Assembly: GCF_013266755.1 (NCBI RefSeq)
Contig: NZ_JABRWJ010000002.1
Location: forward strand, 620,001 to 684,000
Length of the DNA stretch: 64,000 bases
Direction: 5' to 3'
DNA from: Pseudaquabacterium terrae
GTDB lineage: Bacteria; Pseudomonadota; Gammaproteobacteria; Burkholderiales; Burkholderiaceae_C
Shown: positions 63,573 to 64,000 of the stretch, one piece after another
Numbering within the stretch: position 1 is the stretch's first letter
How the letters are laid out: each line of letters begins with the position of its first letter
Notes under the pieces: model-generated
Databases searched by the model: none
What the model was told of the DNA's origin: nothing
What the model saw: the letters and a program-made list of their open reading frames with translations, nothing else
Position numbers and translations under genes: made by a program

Positions 63573-64000
63573 CTACTTCATCAGCCCCGGCAGCCACAGC
63601 GAGAAGGCCGGCACGTAGGTGACCAGCATCATCGTCGCGATCAGTGCGCCGTAGAACGGAGCGATCGAGCGCATCACCTCGCCGACCGAGATGCCGCCGA
63701 TCGCGCAGCCGACGAACTGCGTGGTGCCCACCGGCGGCGTGTTCAGGCCGAGCGCGCAGTTGATCAGCAGCATGATGCCGAACTGCGTCGGATCCATGCC
63801 GTACTGCTGGCAGATCGGCAGGAAGATCGGCGTGCAGATCAGGATCGTCGCCGCCATGTCGAGGAAGGTGCCGAGCACGAACAGCAGCACGTTGACCATC
63901 AGGAAGATCAGCCACGGCTGCTCGGTCACCTGCTTCATCAGCTCGCCCGTCTGCTGCGGCACTTCGTACAGCGCCATGAAGTAGCCGAAGGCGGCGGAGA
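63573..64000 (-). CDS. TRAP transporter large permease (DctM family), partial
   Basis: The C-terminal about 140 residues of a DctM-type permease; the 5' end lies beyond the window. Visible segments are WLIFLMVNVLLFVLGTFLDM, AATILICTPIFLPICQQYGM, LLINCALGLNTPPVGTTQFV and the ending VTYVPAFSLWLPGLMK. It is a different permease from the one at 36943, with about half the residues conserved by eye. It appears to be an upstream member of the sugar-acid operon. Confidence 0.92.
   Translation of the reverse strand, partial: SAAFGYFMALYEVPQQTGELMKQVTEQPWLIFLMVNVLLFVLGTFLDMAATILICTPIFLPICQQYGMDPTQFGIMLLINCALGLNTPPVGTTQFVGCAIGGISVGEVMRSIAPFYGALIATMMLVTYVPAFSLWLPGLMK

Overview
The window is one contiguous, gene-dense stretch (no gap between genes exceeds 300 bp) of a very GC-rich chromosome. 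Strong third-position G/C bias produces long antisense shadow ORFs, which I left out. Gene content fits a betaproteobacterium of the order Burkholderiales (Rubrivivax/Leptothrix/Methylibium-like): a TctC/Bug binding protein, two TRAP transporter loci, a galactarate dehydratase operon, DUF2145, and many LysR/AraC/HxlR-type regulators. This placement is inference; there is no rRNA or marker gene in the window.

Layout. 1-8.1 kb: LysR regulator divergent from a ureohydrolase, GNAT, a SnoaL-like protein divergent from an HxlR regulator around palindromic operators, a beta-propeller protein, an M24 peptidase-like protein divergent from a Crp/Fnr regulator, and an M28 peptidase. 8.1-17.6 kb: phospholipase D lipoprotein, two exported proteins (one DUF2145), a HigBA-type toxin-antitoxin pair with its own operator, a zinc phospholipase C/P1-like exported enzyme, a lipoprotein, an SLC13/ArsB-type permease, and an orphan protein that looks like a TssB-TssC (type VI sheath) fusion. 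17.6-19.0 kb: a small membrane protein, a protein carrying both fingerprint motifs of halohydrin dehalogenases, and an acylphosphatase.

19.1-29.9 kb is the most interesting part. An AraC-type regulator is followed by a 23-codon gene, a perfect-stem terminator, and then a tightly packed operon. Its genes encode a large beta-propeller protein, an MFS transporter, a flavodoxin-fold reductase, GTP cyclohydrolase II, a WD40 protein, an amidase-signature enzyme and a formylglycine-generating-enzyme-like protein; a glutathione transferase follows. GTP cyclohydrolase II + WD40 + FGE-like is the ToxB/ToxC/ToxD combination of toxoflavin (7-azapteridine) biosynthesis. Here the ToxA methyltransferase and ToxE deaminase are missing, and a short peptide, an amidase, a reductase and a second propeller are added. 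I propose a peptide-linked, GTP-derived heterocycle pathway as the candidate undescribed system.

29.9-48.6 kb: alpha-carbonic anhydrase, hydratase, VapBC-type TA pair, a TPR-containing hybrid histidine kinase, a TRAP transporter operon (DctP-DctQ-DctM plus a Gfo/Idh oxidoreductase) behind a GntR-type operator, a TauD-like dioxygenase, MOSC protein, quinone reductase, RibD/DHFR-like protein, a four-module rhodanese, a GNAT protein, an SDR, and a PAS-GAF-GGDEF-EAL protein with a degenerate GGDEF motif. 48.7-58.9 kb: Lhr-type helicase, MazG-like pyrophosphohydrolase, a second RpoD-like sigma factor, hemerythrin, DMT permease, and a HipBA module with operator and promoter. 58.9-64 kb: a minus-strand sugar-acid operon (TRAP permease running off the end, SMP-30 lactonase, TctC-type protein, 6-phosphogluconolactonase-like lipoprotein, galactarate dehydratase).
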